The position numbers and the translations under genes are program-made. This document shows, piece after piece, positions 28,955 through 38,964 of a DNA stretch of 64,000 nt; the first letter of the stretch is position 1, and each line of letters opens with the position of its first letter. Under the pieces are notes generated by a model. That model was given only the letters and a program-made list of their open reading frames with translations, was not told the DNA's origin and made no database searches. Source of the stretch: Fibrobacterota bacterium (GTDB lineage: Bacteria; Fibrobacterota; Fibrobacteria; UBA5070). The stretch is from the NCBI GenBank assembly GCA_016715065.1, contig JADKBN010000004.1, positions 315,329-379,328 of the forward strand, in the 5' to 3' direction.

Positions 28955-30301
28955 GTGCTGAACCTTTGTCAGCTTCTTCTTGCCCTTGCAGGCCAGTACA
29001 TCAACTACACCCCCGAGTGGCAAACCACCCCGGAAGTGACTCTTGCGCCGCGGGTGCCCTCCCCATTTGACTCCTGGAACCTCGCGACCACGCCTCGCTT
29101 CGGCTTTGTGAGCACGGATTGGACGAGCGATGGAGAGGTGGAGTTTTTGGATACCGTGACTCTTTCCTGGCAGGCGGCGGGGGGAGTGTTCGAGGAAATC
29201 CATCTGGGCTCCGAACGCACATCCAACCGCTCGGCCAAGACCTGGGTGAAGGCCTGGGGCGTGGACACCCTGCGAGCCAAAAAGGGCCAAGCCGCGGCCG
29301 ATTCCCTACGGAAATGGACTCGACTCAACGGGCCTGAACCTTGGAGTCCCCTGGAGGTGGTGCTCTGCCACGACACGATTGGTGGGCGCTCTTGCGTGGA
29401 TAGCTCCTATTGGATGAATCAGGGCTCCTTGTACAAGGATGCCCAGTGGATTCTTGAGAAGGTGGACGCCAACGGCTACCTGGTGCGTCGCGATTCCATC
29501 ATACTGGTTTCCGGGTTGCTGATCGTGCTGTCCCGGGATTCTGTGAGGGTGGAATCCAATGGCAAGCCACTGGAATCGATCCACTGGGCCTATTCAGGGG
29601 CGGATCAATCTCTGGCAGAAAATGCTCGGGTGGAAAATTTTTGGAACGGGAACCAGCTGGTAAGAGTCAAGACCACAACGATCACGACCTACGAGCGGAA
29701 CTTGTTCTGGGGCGCCGACGGCAGGCTGGATTCTTCCATCATCCCCTTGATGGATGACGGCTATCGTTTCCAATACGATGCCCAGGGGCGCATGGTTGGG
29801 CAAACCTTCAGTTTCCAGCGCAACCGGATGGACCTGGATGCGAACGGACGGCTGATCGCACTGCGGGCGGATATCGCGGACGGGCCTGACCGGGACAGAT
29901 ATCGGGAATACGCGCTGGATTCGTTTGTGCTGGACGCCCAAGGGCGACTCCTGGAATCGGTCAGATGCCTGGACTACATGACGGACTCGCTCCTCGATCG
30001 GTCCAATTGCTCCCGCCGCACCTACGAATACAACGTGTCGGTGTCCATCCACCGAACACCCTCCATCCGCGCGGCCGGCCAAGTCCGCCGCGAAGGCTCT
30101 CGCTTGGTGGCCCAGGGAATTTCTGGCCGTCCCTTGACCCTCAAGATCCTCCGGCCCGATGGCCGCGTGGAGCGCACGGAGAAGGGGATGGGGGAGATTC
30201 GCTTGGAGATCCGCGACTTGCCCAAAGGGCTTTTGCTCTGGTCGTTGGAGTCGGAAGGCTCTGCCCAAGCCAGCGGCAGAATCTGGCTACCCGCCCGGTA
30301 A
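28955..30301 (+). CDS. Secreted YD-like repeat protein with T9SS-like C-terminal domain, copy 1
   Basis: 448 residues from GTG 28955 (GGAG upstream), which matches the start of its tandem paralog. A short hydrophobic N-terminus (MLNLCQLLLALAGQYINYTPEW) acts as a weak signal peptide. The middle has RHS/YD-like turns (YRFQYDAQGRMVGQ, MDLDANGRLIALRAD). The last 75 residues (SGRPLTLKILRPDGRVERTE, LRDLPKGLLLWSLE-like) have the pattern of Por/T9SS sorting domains. Four Cys in pairs (VVLCHDTIGGRSCVD) may form disulphides. No enzyme motif. Divergent from the pectate lyase gene. Confidence 0.75.
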   Translation: MLNLCQLLLALAGQYINYTPEWQTTPEVTLAPRVPSPFDSWNLATTPRFGFVSTDWTSDGEVEFLDTVTLSWQAAGGVFEEIHLGSERTSNRSAKTWVKAWGVDTLRAKKGQAAADSLRKWTRLNGPEPWSPLEVVLCHDTIGGRSCVDSSYWMNQGSLYKDAQWILEKVDANGYLVRRDSIILVSGLLIVLSRDSVRVESNGKPLESIHWAYSGADQSLAENARVENFWNGNQLVRVKTTTITTYERNLFWGADGRLDSSIIPLMDDGYRFQYDAQGRMVGQTFSFQRNRMDLDANGRLIALRADIADGPDRDRYREYALDSFVLDAQGRLLESVRCLDYMTDSLLDRSNCSRRTYEYNVSVSIHRTPSIRAAGQVRREGSRLVAQGISGRPLTLKILRPDGRVERTEKGMGEIRLEIRDLPKGLLLWSLESEGSAQASGRIWLPAR

Positions 30302-30419
30302 GGGTCTGCGGAATCATCGACGTATTGAAGTTCGGTCCGTCGTCAACAATGCATTCCGGAATGCACATTTCGGCGCGCGCACTGTCGCTTAGAAAATCCC
30401 TCGGTCTGCGGAGTCTACC

Positions 30420-31763
30420 GTGTTCCCTCTCCTGCATCTTCTTGCCGCCCTCTCTGGCCAGTTCCTCCCCTACACCCCGGCTTGGCAGATGGAGCCGGAA
30501 AAGACCATAGGCTCCCCCCTGCCCACGCCACGCGATCGGTGGGATTTCGCCAAGTCCCCGCGCTGGAGCTTCGTGCGCACGGACTGGACTGCCCAAGGGG
30601 CGGTGAACTACCGGGACACCACGCTCCTTTCCTGGGAAAGCGTCGGAGGGGTGTACGAGGAAATTCACCTGGGATCGAAGGGGGTCCCCAGGCGTTTTCT
30701 CAAGACCTGGCTGAAGGCGCATGGGGTGGACACCCTGCGGGCCAAGAGGGATCTGCTTTTCGTGGATTCCCTGAAGAAATGGACCCGCCCGGAGGAAGGC
30801 GATCCGTGGAGTGTCCAGGAGGTGGTGCGTTGCCACGACACGGTGGCCGGGCGTGCCTGCGTGGACAGCCTTTACGAAAACAACGCGGGCGGATTGGATG
30901 GCCAGGCCCGATGGATTCGCGAACGTGCGGACAATGGCTACCTGGTGGGCCGCGATACACTCCAATGGGTTGCGGGAGCGATGACCTTGGTGGTGAGGGA
31001 TTCGGTGCGGCGGGAAGCCAACGGAAAACCCCTGGAAAGGATCCATTGGGCCTACTCCTGGAGCGACGATTCCCTCGAGGAAGATCATCGGGTGGAATGG
31101 TTCTGGACAGGAAGCCGGCTGGATCGGGCCAAGACCACCTCGCTGTTCGATTTCGAGCGCGTCTTGTATTGGGGGGCTGGAGGCCGATTGGATTCAGCTC
31201 TCACCCCACCGGTGAACAACGGCATCCGCTACCAGTACGACGCCCAGGGGCGGCTGGTCGGCATGACGGGCAATCGCAAGCAGGATCGTCTGGATCTGGA
31301 CGCCCAGGGCCGATTGGTCGCATTTCGCATGGATGAGCCCGACGACCTCGATCCGTCGGTGTTCCATGAATTCTCCCTGGACTCCTTCGTTTTGGATGGC
31401 CAAGGGCGTCTTTCGGTTGCCTTCCAGTGCACCGATTTCAAAACCACGACGATGATCGATCGCTCCCTGTGCACCCGCAGCACGTATGAATACGACGTTT
31501 CCGTGGGTCTGGGTAACCCTGCCCGCACCCGGCCGGTGGGCCACCTGCGCCACGAAGGTTCTCGCTTGGTGGCCCAGGGAATCTCTGGCCGCCCGTTGAC
31601 CCTCAAGATCCTCCGTCCGGATGGTCGCGTGGAGCGCACGGAAAAGGCGATGGGGGAGATCCGCCTGGAGATCCGCGACTTGCCCAAAGGGCTTTTGCTC
31701 TGGTCGCTGGAGTCGGAAGGTTCCGCTCAGGCCAACGGCAGAATCTGGCTACCCGCCCGCTAA
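30420..31763 (+). CDS. Secreted YD-like repeat protein with T9SS-like C-terminal domain, copy 2
   Basis: 447 residues from GTG 30420. Collinear with the protein at 28955 along its whole length: FPLLHLLAALSGQFLPYTPAW at the front, YQYDAQGRLVGM in the middle, and an almost identical sorting-like tail (residues about 375-447). The tail is far more conserved than the rest, at DNA level too, which suggests gene conversion or strong constraint on the sorting signal. Both genes are preceded by a similar stretch (TTGAARTTYGGTC, then GGAATGCAC or GGGAAATGCAC), perhaps a shared promoter. Function unknown. Confidence 0.75.
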   Translation: MFPLLHLLAALSGQFLPYTPAWQMEPEKTIGSPLPTPRDRWDFAKSPRWSFVRTDWTAQGAVNYRDTTLLSWESVGGVYEEIHLGSKGVPRRFLKTWLKAHGVDTLRAKRDLLFVDSLKKWTRPEEGDPWSVQEVVRCHDTVAGRACVDSLYENNAGGLDGQARWIRERADNGYLVGRDTLQWVAGAMTLVVRDSVRREANGKPLERIHWAYSWSDDSLEEDHRVEWFWTGSRLDRAKTTSLFDFERVLYWGAGGRLDSALTPPVNNGIRYQYDAQGRLVGMTGNRKQDRLDLDAQGRLVAFRMDEPDDLDPSVFHEFSLDSFVLDGQGRLSVAFQCTDFKTTTMIDRSLCTRSTYEYDVSVGLGNPARTRPVGHLRHEGSRLVAQGISGRPLTLKILRPDGRVERTEKAMGEIRLEIRDLPKGLLLWSLESEGSAQANGRIWLPAR

Positions 31764-31785
31764 GGGGCGGGATCTGGGCTAAAGG

Positions 31786-31992
31786 TCAGGCGAAGGCCGG
31801 GGTGGCGGACGGCGCTCGCCGCACCAGCAGGCACCGGCCCTGGCTGGACTCGTAGCGATCGCGGATGCGCTGGTTGCGGCGGGCCTGGAGTTCCCAATGG
31901 GCCAAGGCTTCCTGCAGCGTGCGCGGAACCGCTGTGTCGTCGAGGCGGTCGAGTTCGTCTTCTGCCGCTTCGATTTCGAGGAGTGCGTTCAT
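31786..31992 (-). CDS. Small hypothetical protein
   Basis: 68 residues from ATG 31992 with AGGA upstream. Mostly helical and charged: MNALLEIEAAEDELDRLDD, then EALAHWELQARRNQRIRDRY. It may be a small cytoplasmic protein. No family recognised. Composition is like the neighbouring core genes, and it is the only open frame in this gap with a plausible start. Confidence 0.45.
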   Translation of the reverse strand: MNALLEIEAAEDELDRLDDTAVPRTLQEALAHWELQARRNQRIRDRYESSQGRCLLVRRAPSATPAFA

Positions 31993-32189
31993 GGGAGGGT
32001 TCCTGGGTGAATGCGTCCGGGGATAGCAAGTTGGTGCTCAGATGAGCATTATCCATTAAGATCATAACTTCGCGCCTCTGCGGCAAGTCGTTGTCGGACA
32101 AACTGTTGGATCCTTGCAATGACTGGGTTGTCGATGCCAGAAACCTTTTCTACCATTGCCCACCTCTAACGCATCATCAGGAGTCTGCC

Positions 32190-32408
32190 ATGAGCCACAA
32201 GTGCGAAGTCACCGGCAAGAGCCGTTTGGTCGGAAACATCGTTTCGCACGCCAACAACCACACCAAGATGGTCCAGCGTGCCAACGTGCAGAAGAAGCGG
32301 ATCTTCGTGCCGGAGCTGGGCAAGTGGGTGGTTGCGCGTGTTTCCGCCAATGGTCTGCGGACCATCGCCAAGCAGGGCGCGTTTCTCGCCTTGGGTCTGA
32401 AGAAGTAA
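32190..32408 (+). CDS. rpmB: 50S ribosomal protein L28
   Basis: 72 residues, beginning MSHKCEVTGKSRLVGN and containing NHTKMVQRANVQKKRI, as expected for L28. ATG 32190 has CAGGAG upstream; a longer in-frame ORF from 32091 is ruled out by the family N-terminus. Single gene followed by a strong terminator. It marks the start of the core block, which has none of the composite repeats. Confidence 0.97.
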   Translation: MSHKCEVTGKSRLVGNIVSHANNHTKMVQRANVQKKRIFVPELGKWVVARVSANGLRTIAKQGAFLALGLKK

Positions 32409-32426
32409 TAGACCGTTCTGGTTTCG

Positions 32427-32466
32427 GCCCTTCCGTCGGGATCAACCCCGGCGGAAGGGCTTTTTG
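32427..32466 (+). terminator. Rho-independent terminator after rpmB
   Basis: Stem GCCCTTCCG...CGGAAGGGC with inner CGGG/CCCG pairing around an ATCAA loop (32427-32460), followed by five T at 32461-32465. The T tract overlaps the leader of the next gene, whose start codon is only 16 nt on. Confidence 0.85.
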
Positions 32467-32481
32467 GTTTTCGGGGGAAGC

Positions 32482-33516
32482 ATGGTCCAGAGCGAACTCA
32501 TGGGGCACCTGAAAGCGGCTGCGCCTTTGGGCCTGGTCGTGGTCGGGTGGTTCGTCGGCGTCGTTTTCGAATCCATCCTGGCCGCACGTCTGCGCCGTTG
32601 GGCCGAAAAAACCACCTGGCAGGGCGACGACGTCCTGATCGATGCATTGCACGGACTGCCCAAGTGGATTTTCGCCTTGGCAGGCTTGCACGTCGCGTTG
32701 TTCGATCTGCCTGTGCCGGGCGGCATTTCGGGATGGCTCCAAAAGGGGACTCTCGTGGCTGGCGTACTGGTGGCCACGGTGTTCGCTTCCCGCGTCGCGG
32801 TGGGGTTCGTGGCCATCTACACCAAGGGCGTGGAAGGAATCGTGCCTTCCACTTCCATCTTCCGCTCGCTGGCCAAGGTGCTGGTGTTCGTGCTGGGCAG
32901 CCTGATCGCCTTGCAATCGGCGGGCATCTCCATCGCCCCCATCCTGACAGCCTTGGGCGTGGGTGGATTGGCCACGGCTTTGGCCTTGCAGCCCACGCTG
33001 GCCAATCTTTTTTCTGGCATCCAGATCCTGGCCACCCGAACCATCAATCTCGGCGATTTCGTGCGGCTGGACACCGGCGAAGAAGGCCATGTGCTGGACA
33101 TCAACTGGCGCACCACCACCATCCGCAGCCCCGCCAACAGCTTGGTGATGATTCCCAACGCCAAGCTCGCCGCCGCCGTGCTCACCAACCACCACTATCC
33201 GGACCGCGAAATCGGGGTCACGGTCACGGTCCAGGTCGCCTACGGATCTGACCTGGCCAAAGTGGAAATGGTTGTGCGCGAAGTGGGCGTGGCCATCCAG
33301 ACGGAACTTCCCGCCGGCGTGACCAACCATGCTCCGGAAGCCCGCTTCGCCGCCTTCGCCGACGCCGGGATCAATGTGAATATTGGCCTGCGCGCGGTGG
33401 ATCCCACCGAGCAAGGCATCTTGCGCCACGAGTTCATCAAGCGCTTGGAAGAACGTTTTCGTAAGGAAGGGATCGAAATTCCCTATCCTACCCGAGTGGT
33501 TCTGCAACGTCCTTGA
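32482..33516 (+). CDS. MscS-family mechanosensitive ion channel
   Basis: 344 residues from ATG 32482 (GGGGGAAG upstream). Three to four membrane segments in residues 1-150, then the MscS pore helix signature: APILTALGVGGLATALALQPTLANLFSGI, with the glycine/alanine ridge, and the beta domain beginning NLGDFVRLDTGEEGHVLDI and RTTTIRSPANSLVMIPNAKL. These channels release solutes when turgor rises. The size is slightly larger than E. coli MscS (286). Confidence 0.92.
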   Translation: MVQSELMGHLKAAAPLGLVVVGWFVGVVFESILAARLRRWAEKTTWQGDDVLIDALHGLPKWIFALAGLHVALFDLPVPGGISGWLQKGTLVAGVLVATVFASRVAVGFVAIYTKGVEGIVPSTSIFRSLAKVLVFVLGSLIALQSAGISIAPILTALGVGGLATALALQPTLANLFSGIQILATRTINLGDFVRLDTGEEGHVLDINWRTTTIRSPANSLVMIPNAKLAAAVLTNHHYPDREIGVTVTVQVAYGSDLAKVEMVVREVGVAIQTELPAGVTNHAPEARFAAFADAGINVNIGLRAVDPTEQGILRHEFIKRLEERFRKEGIEIPYPTRVVLQRP

Positions 33517-33588
33517 GGACGAACCCCTCGCAAGTCGTTGTGAAGTATTACCTTTCCACCCTCTTTTCCGTTTTGAAAGGATCCTACC

Positions 33589-33771
33589 ATGGCCGTACCG
33601 AAGCGAAAGCATTCGGCCCAGCGTCGCGACAAGCGTCGCACGCACTACACGATCACCGCCAAGAGCTTGGCCAAGTGTGACCACTGCGGGCAGCCCAAGC
33701 AGCCGCACCGCGTGTGTTCCAAGTGCGGCTTCTACGCCGGCCGAGAGATTCACGAGCCCATCGCCGACTAA
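33589..33771 (+). CDS. rpmF: 50S ribosomal protein L32
   Basis: 60 residues, starts MAVPKRKHSAQRRDKRR, and keeps the zinc ribbon CDHCG...CSKCG. The upstream site GAAAGGATCC is well placed. First gene of the classic rpmF-plsX-fab cluster, which ties ribosome and lipid synthesis in many bacteria; plsX starts 12 nt after its stop. Confidence 0.97.
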   Translation: MAVPKRKHSAQRRDKRRTHYTITAKSLAKCDHCGQPKQPHRVCSKCGFYAGREIHEPIAD

Positions 33772-33783
33772 GCCGAGGCTCCC

Positions 33784-34758
33784 GTGATCCGCATCGCCCT
33801 TGATGCCATGGGTGGCGACCTTGGGCCGCGTGAAGCGGTGCAAGGTGCGATCCAGGCTCTAAAACAGGCTCCCGGCCCCATGGCCGTGGTCCTGACCGGA
33901 GATGAACCCGTGTTGCGCGATCTGATCGCGCAGTGCGGTGGAGCAGGCCTTCCGCTGGAAGTCGTACATACCACGCAAATCGTGGAAATGTCCGACACCC
34001 CCACGGTGGCCCTCAAGACCAAGCCTGATAGCTCGCTCACCGTTTGCGTGGGCTTGCAAAAGAAGGGTTTGGTCCAAGCTTCCGTCAGTCCGGGCAACAC
34101 CGGAGCCATGATGGCGGCCAGCCTCATGATTCTCGGACGCGCGGGCAAGGTCAGCCGTCCCACGGTGGCCACGGTCCTTCCCACCGCGACCAACAAGGTC
34201 GTGATGGTGGATTCGGGCGCCAACGTGGACGAAAAGCCGATCCAGCTCATGCAGTTCGCCGTGTGTGGTTCCATCTATTCCAAGCACGTGCTGGGAGTGG
34301 AGAATCCTCGCGTGGGCCTGTTGAACATGGGCGAGGAAGATCACAAGGGGACAGAAGTCGTCGCCGAGACCTACAAGCTCCTGAAGGCCAGCCATCTGAA
34401 CTTCGTGGGCAATGTGGAAGGCCACGACATCCCCAAAGGCGGGATCGACGTGTTGGTGACTCCCGGCTTCACGGGCAACGTGGTCTTGAAGCTGTACGAG
34501 GGAATGGGCGAATACATGGCCCACACCTTCAAGCATGCGCTCAGCGGACCGCATTTTGATGCCATCTTCGAGACGTGGAATTACGAGAACGAGGCGGGCG
34601 GGCTCCTTCTGGGGCTCGACGGCACCTCGGTGATCATGCACGGGCGTTCTTCCGCTCGCGCCTACGTTTCTGGATTGCACGTGGCCTATCGCATGGCGTC
34701 GGCTTCGGTGCATCGCAAGATCGCCGCCGAGATCGAAACCCTGGAGACTCCCGCGTGA
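33784..34758 (+). CDS. plsX: Phosphate acyltransferase PlsX
   Basis: 324 residues from GTG 33784. It begins IRIALDAMGGDLGPREAVQGA and carries SPGNTGAMMAASLMILGR and NMGEEDHKGTE, all PlsX hallmarks. PlsX converts acyl-ACP plus phosphate to acyl-phosphate, the donor for glycerol-3-phosphate acylation by PlsY. It acts at the membrane surface. Its stop overlaps the fabH start (GTGA). Confidence 0.97.
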   Translation: MIRIALDAMGGDLGPREAVQGAIQALKQAPGPMAVVLTGDEPVLRDLIAQCGGAGLPLEVVHTTQIVEMSDTPTVALKTKPDSSLTVCVGLQKKGLVQASVSPGNTGAMMAASLMILGRAGKVSRPTVATVLPTATNKVVMVDSGANVDEKPIQLMQFAVCGSIYSKHVLGVENPRVGLLNMGEEDHKGTEVVAETYKLLKASHLNFVGNVEGHDIPKGGIDVLVTPGFTGNVVLKLYEGMGEYMAHTFKHALSGPHFDAIFETWNYENEAGGLLLGLDGTSVIMHGRSSARAYVSGLHVAYRMASASVHRKIAAEIETLETPA

Positions 34759-35696
34759 GCCTTCGCGCCGGGATCGTCGAAGTCGGACAAGCCCATTTTG
34801 GCGACCACGTCGAAAACGACGCGTTCGTGGGAATGGGCGTGGACACCTCCGATGAATGGATCCGGTCTCGTTCGGGCATCGAACGGCGCTGGTTCATCGG
34901 AAAAGACGACCCTCGCAAGACCTCCGATGTCGGCGCCGAGGCCCTGTCCGATGCTCTTGCACGCGCCGGGTGGTCTGCGGATACGCTCGACGCCATCGTG
35001 TGCGCCACCTCCACCCCGGACTTCGCCTCCTACCCGGCCACGGCTTGCGTGATCCAGGAAAAGGTGAAGGCGATCAACGCCTTTGGCGTGGACGCCACCG
35101 CGGCTTGCACAGGATTTGTCGTCGGGCTGAACATCGCCTCCAACTACATCGTCGCGGGCCAATGCAAGCGCGTGGCGTTGGTGTGCGCGGAACTGAACTC
35201 CCGGATCCTGAACTTTCAAGACCGCAACACCTGCGTGCTTTTTGGCGACGGCGCCGCCGCGGTCCTCCTGGAGGCTCGCGAGGACGACTCGGGCGTGCTG
35301 GGTTCCGATCTCAAGAGCGACGGCAGATTGGTTTCCATCCTGGACGCGCCACCGGTGCGCATGGACGGCAAGGCCGTCTACCGCTGCGCGGTCACCGAGA
35401 TGCCCGCCATTTCCCGGCGCCTGTTGGAAAAACAAGGCTTGACCGTGGCCGACGTGGATCTGATGATCCCGCACCAGGCCAACATCCGCATCATCGAATC
35501 GACCGGACAAAATTTGGGCATCGCACCGGAAAAGGTGATGGTGAACGTCCAGAACTACGGCAACACTTCCTCCGCCACGATCCCCATCGCGCTTCGCCAG
35601 GCTCTGGACGAAGGCCGCATCCAGAAAGGCGACCTGGTTTTGACGGTTGCCGTGGGTGCCGGGATGATCTGGGGCGCCAACCTCATCCGGTGGTAA
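34755..35696 (+). CDS. fabH: 3-oxoacyl-ACP synthase III (KAS III)
   Basis: 313 residues from GTG 34755, overlapping plsX by 4 nt; longer in-frame starts are inside plsX. Catalytic triad: Cys118 in DATAACTGFVVG, His in MIPHQANIRI, Asn in NVQNYGNTSSATIP. FabH condenses acetyl-CoA (or branched primers) with malonyl-ACP to start fatty-acid synthesis. Confidence 0.96.
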   Translation: MSLRAGIVEVGQAHFGDHVENDAFVGMGVDTSDEWIRSRSGIERRWFIGKDDPRKTSDVGAEALSDALARAGWSADTLDAIVCATSTPDFASYPATACVIQEKVKAINAFGVDATAACTGFVVGLNIASNYIVAGQCKRVALVCAELNSRILNFQDRNTCVLFGDGAAAVLLEAREDDSGVLGSDLKSDGRLVSILDAPPVRMDGKAVYRCAVTEMPAISRRLLEKQGLTVADVDLMIPHQANIRIIESTGQNLGIAPEKVMVNVQNYGNTSSATIPIALRQALDEGRIQKGDLVLTVAVGAGMIWGANLIRW

Positions 35697-35703
35697 GCAA
35701 ACC

Positions 35704-36621
35704 ATGAAGACGATTTTCCTTTTCCCGGGGCAGGGTTCCCAATACGTGGGCATGGGCAAGCAGTTGGCCGACTCCCACGATGGCGCCAAAAAGCTTCTGC
35801 AGGAAGCCGACGACATCCTGGGAATATCCCTTTCCAAGATCCTCTTCGAGGGTCCGGAAGAAGACCTCAAGGCCACCCAGAACACCCAGCCCGCCCTGTA
35901 CGTCGTTTCGATGATGACTGCCTTGGTCCTCAAGGAACAAGGCATCACGGCGGATTTCGCCGCTGGCCACTCGCTGGGCGAATATTCGGCTCTGGCCGCC
36001 ATGGGCGCACTCTCTTTTGCGGATGGCTTGCGCTTGGTGCGCCTTCGCGGGAATCTCATGGCAGAAGCCGGCGTGCGCCGCCCTGGTGCCATGGCAGCTG
36101 TCTTGGGCATGGACCCCCAGCCGCTGGAAGACGCCATCAAGAACGTCCCCGGCTGCGTGGTCCCGGCCAATTTCAACAGCCCCGGCCAGATCGTGATCTC
36201 GGGCGAAGTCGCCTCGGTGGAAGCGGCCATGGAAGCCTGCACGGCCGCCGGGGCCAAAAAAGTGGTGCGCTTGCCGGTGTCCGGAGCGTTTCACTCCCCC
36301 TTGATGGAATACGCCCTGGAAGGTCTGCGCGAAGGCCTGGTGAAAGCCACCTTCCAAAAGCCCACCGCCGCCGTGATCGCCAACGTGGATGCCCAGCCCC
36401 ACACCTCCCCCTCCGAATTCGCCCTCCTTTTGGAGCGCCAGCTCGTGAGCCCGGTGCGTTGGATCGATTCCATGAAGCAGGCCATCGAGCTCGGCGCGAC
36501 CCGTGCCGTGGAAGTCGGTTCCGGGAAGGTCCTGATGGGCCTGATGCGCGGGATCGACCGTTCCGTCCCCGTGACCCCCGTCGAGACGCTCGAGGCCGCC
36601 CAGGCCCTGGCTGCCTCCTAA
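35704..36621 (+). CDS. fabD: Malonyl-CoA-ACP transacylase
   Basis: 305 residues. Nucleophile Ser90 in GHSLGEYSAL, N-terminal FLFPGQGSQYVGMG, and SGAFHSPLM with the catalytic His. Loads malonate onto ACP for chain extension. It starts 7 nt after the fabH stop. Confidence 0.96.
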   Translation: MKTIFLFPGQGSQYVGMGKQLADSHDGAKKLLQEADDILGISLSKILFEGPEEDLKATQNTQPALYVVSMMTALVLKEQGITADFAAGHSLGEYSALAAMGALSFADGLRLVRLRGNLMAEAGVRRPGAMAAVLGMDPQPLEDAIKNVPGCVVPANFNSPGQIVISGEVASVEAAMEACTAAGAKKVVRLPVSGAFHSPLMEYALEGLREGLVKATFQKPTAAVIANVDAQPHTSPSEFALLLERQLVSPVRWIDSMKQAIELGATRAVEVGSGKVLMGLMRGIDRSVPVTPVETLEAAQALAAS

Positions 36622-36631
36622 GGAGATCCAG

Positions 36632-37366
36632 ATGTCCAAGCCCGTCGCCCTGATCACTGGAGCCCATCGCGGAATCGGCGCTGCCATCGCCAAAAAACTC
36701 GGTGCCGAAGGGTTCGCCCTGGCCTTGGCAGCGCGGTCCTTGGACGCCCTCAACGCCTTTGCCGCCGAACTTTCCGCACAGGGTGTGGAAGTGGCCGTGT
36801 TTCCCGCCGACGTTTCCGATGCCTCGCAGGTGGAAGCCCTCTTCAAGGGCGTCCAGGAGAAGTTCGGACGCCTGGATGCGCTGGTCAACAACGCGGGCAT
36901 CACCCGCGACGGCTTGTTGTTGCGCATGAAGGAAGAAGACTGGGACGCGGTGCTGGACACCAACCTCAAGTCGGTGTTCCTGGTGTCCAAAGCCGCCTTG
37001 CGCCTGTTGCTGAAATCCAGCCAGGGGCGGATCGTCAACGTCTCCAGCGTGGTGGGCGTGACCGGCAACCCCGGCCAGTCCAACTACGCGGCTTCCAAGG
37101 CAGGCATGATCGGCTTTTCGAAGGCCATGGCCCGCGAATACGCCACCAAGGGCCTTTGCGTGAACGTGGTGGCCCCGGGATTCATCGAGTCCGACATGAC
37201 CGATCATCTCAACGAAGCCCAAAAAGCGGCCGCTCTGGGAGCCATCCCCGCGGGCCGCATGGGGTCGGGCGACGATGTCGCCGCGGCCGTTTCTTTTCTC
37301 GTTTCCGCATCCGCTGCGTACGTCACCGGCCAAGTGCTGTGTGTCGACGGCGGCATGGCGATGTAA
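36632..37366 (+). CDS. fabG: 3-oxoacyl-ACP reductase
   Basis: 244 residues, classical short-chain dehydrogenase. NADPH-binding TGAHRGIGAAIA, LVNNAGITRDGLLLRMKEEDW, VNVSSVVG, and active-site YAASK. Reduces 3-oxoacyl-ACP to 3-hydroxyacyl-ACP. Preceded by AAGGAG; 10 nt after fabD. Confidence 0.95.
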   Translation: MSKPVALITGAHRGIGAAIAKKLGAEGFALALAARSLDALNAFAAELSAQGVEVAVFPADVSDASQVEALFKGVQEKFGRLDALVNNAGITRDGLLLRMKEEDWDAVLDTNLKSVFLVSKAALRLLLKSSQGRIVNVSSVVGVTGNPGQSNYAASKAGMIGFSKAMAREYATKGLCVNVVAPGFIESDMTDHLNEAQKAAALGAIPAGRMGSGDDVAAAVSFLVSASAAYVTGQVLCVDGGMAM

Positions 37367-37399
37367 GTTTTCACCCCAACACCAAACCAGGAGTAAACC

Positions 37400-37639
37400 A
37401 TGGCGACTGAACTCGAAGAAAAGATCACCAAAGTCATTTGCGACAAGCTGAGCGTGACCGCCGACAAAGTGGTTCCGGAAGCCAAGTTCGTGGAAGACCT
37501 CGGTGCCGACAGCCTGGACCAGGTCGAACTGGTGATGGCTCTCGAAGACGAGTTCAATCTCGAGATCCCCGACGAAGACGCCGAAAAGCTCAAGAGCGTC
37601 AACGAAGTTCTCAGCTACGTGAAGAGCAAGCAGGCCTGA
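37400..37639 (+). CDS. acpP: Acyl carrier protein
   Basis: 79 residues, strongly acidic. The phosphopantetheine site is Ser38 in DLGADSLDQVELVMALE. It carries growing acyl chains for the whole pathway. Separated from fabF by a hairpin that may raise its transcript level over the downstream genes. Confidence 0.97.
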   Translation: MATELEEKITKVICDKLSVTADKVVPEAKFVEDLGADSLDQVELVMALEDEFNLEIPDEDAEKLKSVNEVLSYVKSKQA

Positions 37640-37656
37640 TCGTAGGATCGGTGTTT

Positions 37657-37694
37657 CGGCCCGCTCTGGTGTTATTCCGGGCGGGCCGTGCTAT
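37657..37694 (+). terminator. Hairpin between acpP and fabF, possible partial terminator
   Basis: Stem CGGCCCGC (37657-37664) with GCGGGCCG (37681-37688) around a 16-nt loop, then GTGCTATTTT. The T stretch is interrupted, so a leaky terminator or an mRNA-stabilising hairpin behind acpP is more likely than full stop. Confidence 0.4.
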
Positions 37695-37716
37695 TTTGAC
37701 ACTCGAGGTCTAGACA

Positions 37717-38960
<1,244 letters not shown>

Positions 38961-38964
<4 letters not shown>

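Noticed and set aside
34686..36257. 523-residue minus-strand open frame opposite fabH/fabD
   Set aside because: Shadow of high third-position GC in real genes; the plus-strand genes are unmistakable.
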